Shown: positions 62,162 to 64,000 of the stretch, in pieces
Position numbering within the stretch: position 1 is the first letter of the stretch
Layout of the letters: each line of letters starts with the position of its first letter
Origin: Alphaproteobacteria bacterium
GTDB taxonomy: Bacteria; Pseudomonadota; Alphaproteobacteria; UBA828
DNA length: 64,000 nucleotides
Assembly (NCBI GenBank): GCA_011523425.1
Contig: WTGU01000144.1
Coordinates: forward strand, 25,008 to 89,007
Direction: 5' to 3'
The notes under the pieces: generated by a model
What the model saw: only the letters and a program-made list of their open reading frames with translations
What the model was told of the DNA's origin: nothing
Databases searched by the model: none
Position numbers and translations under genes: made by a program

Positions 62162-63157
62162 ATGGCGCGAATCGTGCGATTCCATGAGACCGGCGGGCCC
62201 GAGGTGCTGCGCCTCGACGAGGTGCCGGAGGTGGACCCGGGCCCCGGCGAGGTCCGGATCCGGATCGAGGCGATCGGGCTGAACCGGGCGGAGGTCATGC
62301 TCCGCGAGGGCATCTACCACGAGCGCCCGGTCTTTCCCTCGCGCATCGGCTACGAGGCTGCCGGCGTGGTGGAAGCCGTCGGTGACGGGGTGACCAATGT
62401 GAAGGAAGGCGAGCGCATCGCCACGGTCCCCTCCTTCGCGCTCTCGCAGACCCGGCAGGGGGTCTACGGCGAGAGCGCCACCGTGCCGGCCGAGATCGCC
62501 GCGCCCTACCCCGCGGCGCTGACGCCGGCCCAGGGGGCCGCGCTCTGGATGGCCTATCTCACGGCCTACGGCGCGCTCGTCCGCTACGGCGCGCTCGGCC
62601 CCGACGACGCCGCGATCATCACCGCCGCGAGCAGCAGCGTCGGCATCGCCGCGATCCAGATCGCGAGGGAACGCGGCGCCACCGTGATCGCGACCACACG
62701 GACCGCGGCGAAGAAAGATGCGCTCCTCGGCTTCGGCGCCGATCACGTCGTGGCGACGGAGGAGGAGGACCTGCCGGCGCGGGTCATGGAGATCACCGGC
62801 GATGCCGGCGCCCGCGTGGTCTTCGATCCGATCGCGGGGCCGCTGCTGACGACGCTCTGCGGCGCCTGCGCGCCTTACGGGACGATCTACGAGTACGGTG
62901 CGCTGCATCCCGGCGAGACCGTCTATCCCCTCATGCCGATGCTGGCGAAGTCGCTCACCATCACGGGCTATCAGGTGCTCGACTTCGTGCGCGACGAGGC
63001 GCGCTTCGCGGCCGGGCGGGACTACATCTTCGCGGGCCTCGCGAGCGGCGCGCTCTCGCCCGTGATCGACCGGGAATTTCCACTGGAGCGGATCGTGGAC
63101 GCACACCGCCACATGGAATCCAACACCCAGTGCGGCAAGATCGTGGTCACGGTGTGA
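62162..63157 (+). CDS. Zinc-type alcohol dehydrogenase-like/quinone oxidoreductase family protein
   Basis: A 331-residue medium-chain dehydrogenase. GroES-like domain (EVRIRIEAIGLNRAEVMLREG, PSRIGYEAAGVVEAVGDGV) and nucleotide-binding domain with AASSSVGIAAIQIARERGA. The zinc-site cysteines and the structural-zinc lobe are absent, so this is the quinone-oxidoreductase subgroup, using NADPH. Probable role: reduction of reactive enones or quinones. The 192-base gap from the M20 gene contains divergent promoters; no operator was recognised. Confidence 0.85.
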   Translation: MARIVRFHETGGPEVLRLDEVPEVDPGPGEVRIRIEAIGLNRAEVMLREGIYHERPVFPSRIGYEAAGVVEAVGDGVTNVKEGERIATVPSFALSQTRQGVYGESATVPAEIAAPYPAALTPAQGAALWMAYLTAYGALVRYGALGPDDAAIITAASSSVGIAAIQIARERGATVIATTRTAAKKDALLGFGADHVVATEEEDLPARVMEITGDAGARVVFDPIAGPLLTTLCGACAPYGTIYEYGALHPGETVYPLMPMLAKSLTITGYQVLDFVRDEARFAAGRDYIFAGLASGALSPVIDREFPLERIVDAHRHMESNTQCGKIVVTV

Positions 63158-63249
63158 CGGCGGGAGGATCTCGCGTTGACCGCGGTTCCATGGCGGTGAG
63201 ACACTAGTAGGGCCTGCGCGACGCCAGGCTCCCCGCGGAGGACGATGCG

Positions 63250-64000
63250 ATGGCAAGCGGCACGAACGGACGCGAAGGCAGCGGATTCGAGACCGACGTG
63301 GTGACCCGCGAGATCGTGCGCGGCAAGCTGCTGGCGGTGGCCGACGAGATGGGCGTGGTGCTCGCGCGGAGCAGCATGAGCCCGGTCATCTACGAGGTGC
63401 TCGATTTCGCCTGCGGCTTCTGCGACGCGGACGGCGAGCTGGTCTCCCAGACCAACGGCATCACCGTCTTCACCGGGACCTTCTCGCTCCAGATCAACAT
63501 CATCAAGGAGAAGTTCGGCGATCGCATCCGGCCCGGCGACATCTACATGCTCAACGACCCCTACCACGGCGGCACCCACTACAACGACGTGGGCGTGATC
63601 AAGCCGGTGTTCGTGGACGGCGAGCTGTTCGCCTTCGCCATCTCGATCTCGCACTGGACCGACGTCGGCGGCAAGGCGCCGGGCTCGCTGCCGGCGGACG
63701 CCACCGAGGTGTTCCAGGAGGGCATCTGCTTCCCCGGCATCCACGTCTACAAGGAAGGCGAGCGCCAGGACGCCATCTTCGAGATGATCGCCGCCAACGT
63801 GCGCCTGCCGAAGATGGCGCTCGGCGATCTCAACGCGGCGCTGGCCTCGGTCCGCATCGCCGAGAACCGCTGCCTCGAGCTCTGCGCCAAGTACGGCAAG
63901 CGCGCGGTCTCGGAGACCTTCCGCCACATCCTCGAGACCAGCGAGCGGGTGAGCCGCGAGGCCGTCGCCGCGCTGCCGGACGGCACCTACGAGGCCGAGG
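63250..64000 (+). CDS. Hydantoinase B/oxoprolinase family protein, 3' end missing
   Basis: The frame is open from ATG 63250 to the window edge (250 codons of about 550). It matches HyuB: VTREIVRGKLLAVADEMGVV, LARSSMSPVIYEVLDFACGF, DIYMLNDPYHGGTHYNDV and the metal/ATP-dependent hydrolase core GTFSLQIN, HWTDVGGKAPGS. HyuB works with HyuA in ATP-dependent opening of hydantoins, 5-oxoproline or N-methylhydantoin (creatinine route). HyuA is not seen upstream and may lie beyond the window. Confidence 0.88.
   Translation, partial: MASGTNGREGSGFETDVVTREIVRGKLLAVADEMGVVLARSSMSPVIYEVLDFACGFCDADGELVSQTNGITVFTGTFSLQINIIKEKFGDRIRPGDIYMLNDPYHGGTHYNDVGVIKPVFVDGELFAFAISISHWTDVGGKAPGSLPADATEVFQEGICFPGIHVYKEGERQDAIFEMIAANVRLPKMALGDLNAALASVRIAENRCLELCAKYGKRAVSETFRHILETSERVSREAVAALPDGTYEAE

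Noticed and set aside
63022..63927. Minus-strand frame of 301 codons at the right edge
   Set aside because: The plus strand here encodes an unmistakable hydantoinase B start; the minus frame has shadow composition.
1..64000. CRISPR arrays, tRNA and rRNA genes, insertion sequences with transposases
   Set aside because: None was seen: no regularly spaced repeats of 25-40 bases, no recognisable tRNA T-loop/anticodon arrangement, no transposase or integrase-like protein.

Overview
This 64 kb window is high-GC DNA (roughly two thirds G+C) with dense, short-spaced operons. It looks like an alphaproteobacterial chromosome. The clearest taxonomic hints are a short prolyl-tRNA synthetase without the editing insertion (the form usual in Alphaproteobacteria), the neighbouring lolCD genes, the many Tat-dependent solute-binding proteins, and the abundance of genes for osmolyte, amine and carboxylate catabolism seen in marine or host-associated members of that class. 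No rRNA, tRNA or CRISPR array was seen.

Layout. 1-5.7 kb: housekeeping (STAS protein, GPP34 protein, ubiX, glutamine amidotransferase, lolD, lolC/E, proS). 5.9-10.4 kb: a forward RidA / acyl-CoA ligase / enoyl-CoA hydratase / fused E1 dehydrogenase cluster. 10.4-12.8 kb: an accessory patch of lower GC with a small membrane coiled-coil gene, a decayed copy of the 3' end of the E1 gene, dispersed repeats, and an AT-rich DUF2806-like gene that may be defence-related. 12.9-23.1 kb: catabolic genes (isovaleryl-CoA-type dehydrogenase, N-demethylating Old-Yellow-Enzyme-type flavoprotein, amidohydrolase, FAD oxidoreductase, two tandem enolase-superfamily enzymes, Rieske oxygenase), resembling pathways for betaines such as proline betaine. 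23.1-24.8 kb: a low-GC insert with a metzincin-like lipoprotein, flanked by direct repeats. 24.8-37.1 kb: one long reverse-strand block with two DddP-like M24 enzymes (one keeps the residues thought to make DMSP lyase), a BesD/HalD-fold oxygenase, a complete Dpp-type ABC transporter and a dimethylglycine-dehydrogenase-like enzyme. 37.2-38.8 kb: CYTH-CHAD protein. 39.1-45.7 kb: a carbohydrate ABC transporter whose operon also holds an FAD/Fe-S GMC dehydrogenase and its small subunit. 45.8-46.4 kb: a PIN toxin and a ribbon-helix-helix antitoxin. 46.5-49.6 kb: reverse operon with a HisD-like/HpsN-like dehydrogenase, an SDR and three small DUF proteins. 49.9-54.4 kb: two-subunit Rieske dioxygenase, CmcJ/NvfI-like oxygenase, EamA exporter, CoxG-like protein. 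54.6-62.0 kb: reverse coxMSL-type molybdenum hydroxylase, orphan PotD-like binding protein, Asp/Glu/hydantoin racemase-like protein, M20 amidohydrolase. 62.2-64 kb: quinone oxidoreductase and the start of a hydantoinase B gene that runs off the window.

The recurrent theme is uptake and stepwise degradation of small nitrogen- or sulfur-containing solutes: binding proteins and ABC transporters feed Rieske, flavin, M24 and M20 enzymes that demethylate, cleave or deacylate. The observations most worth following are the DddP-like tandem beside a transporter, a dispersed hairpin repeat at three of the five convergent gene junctions, and two separate accessory patches that are each bordered by a second, degenerate copy of a neighbouring gene's 3' end.
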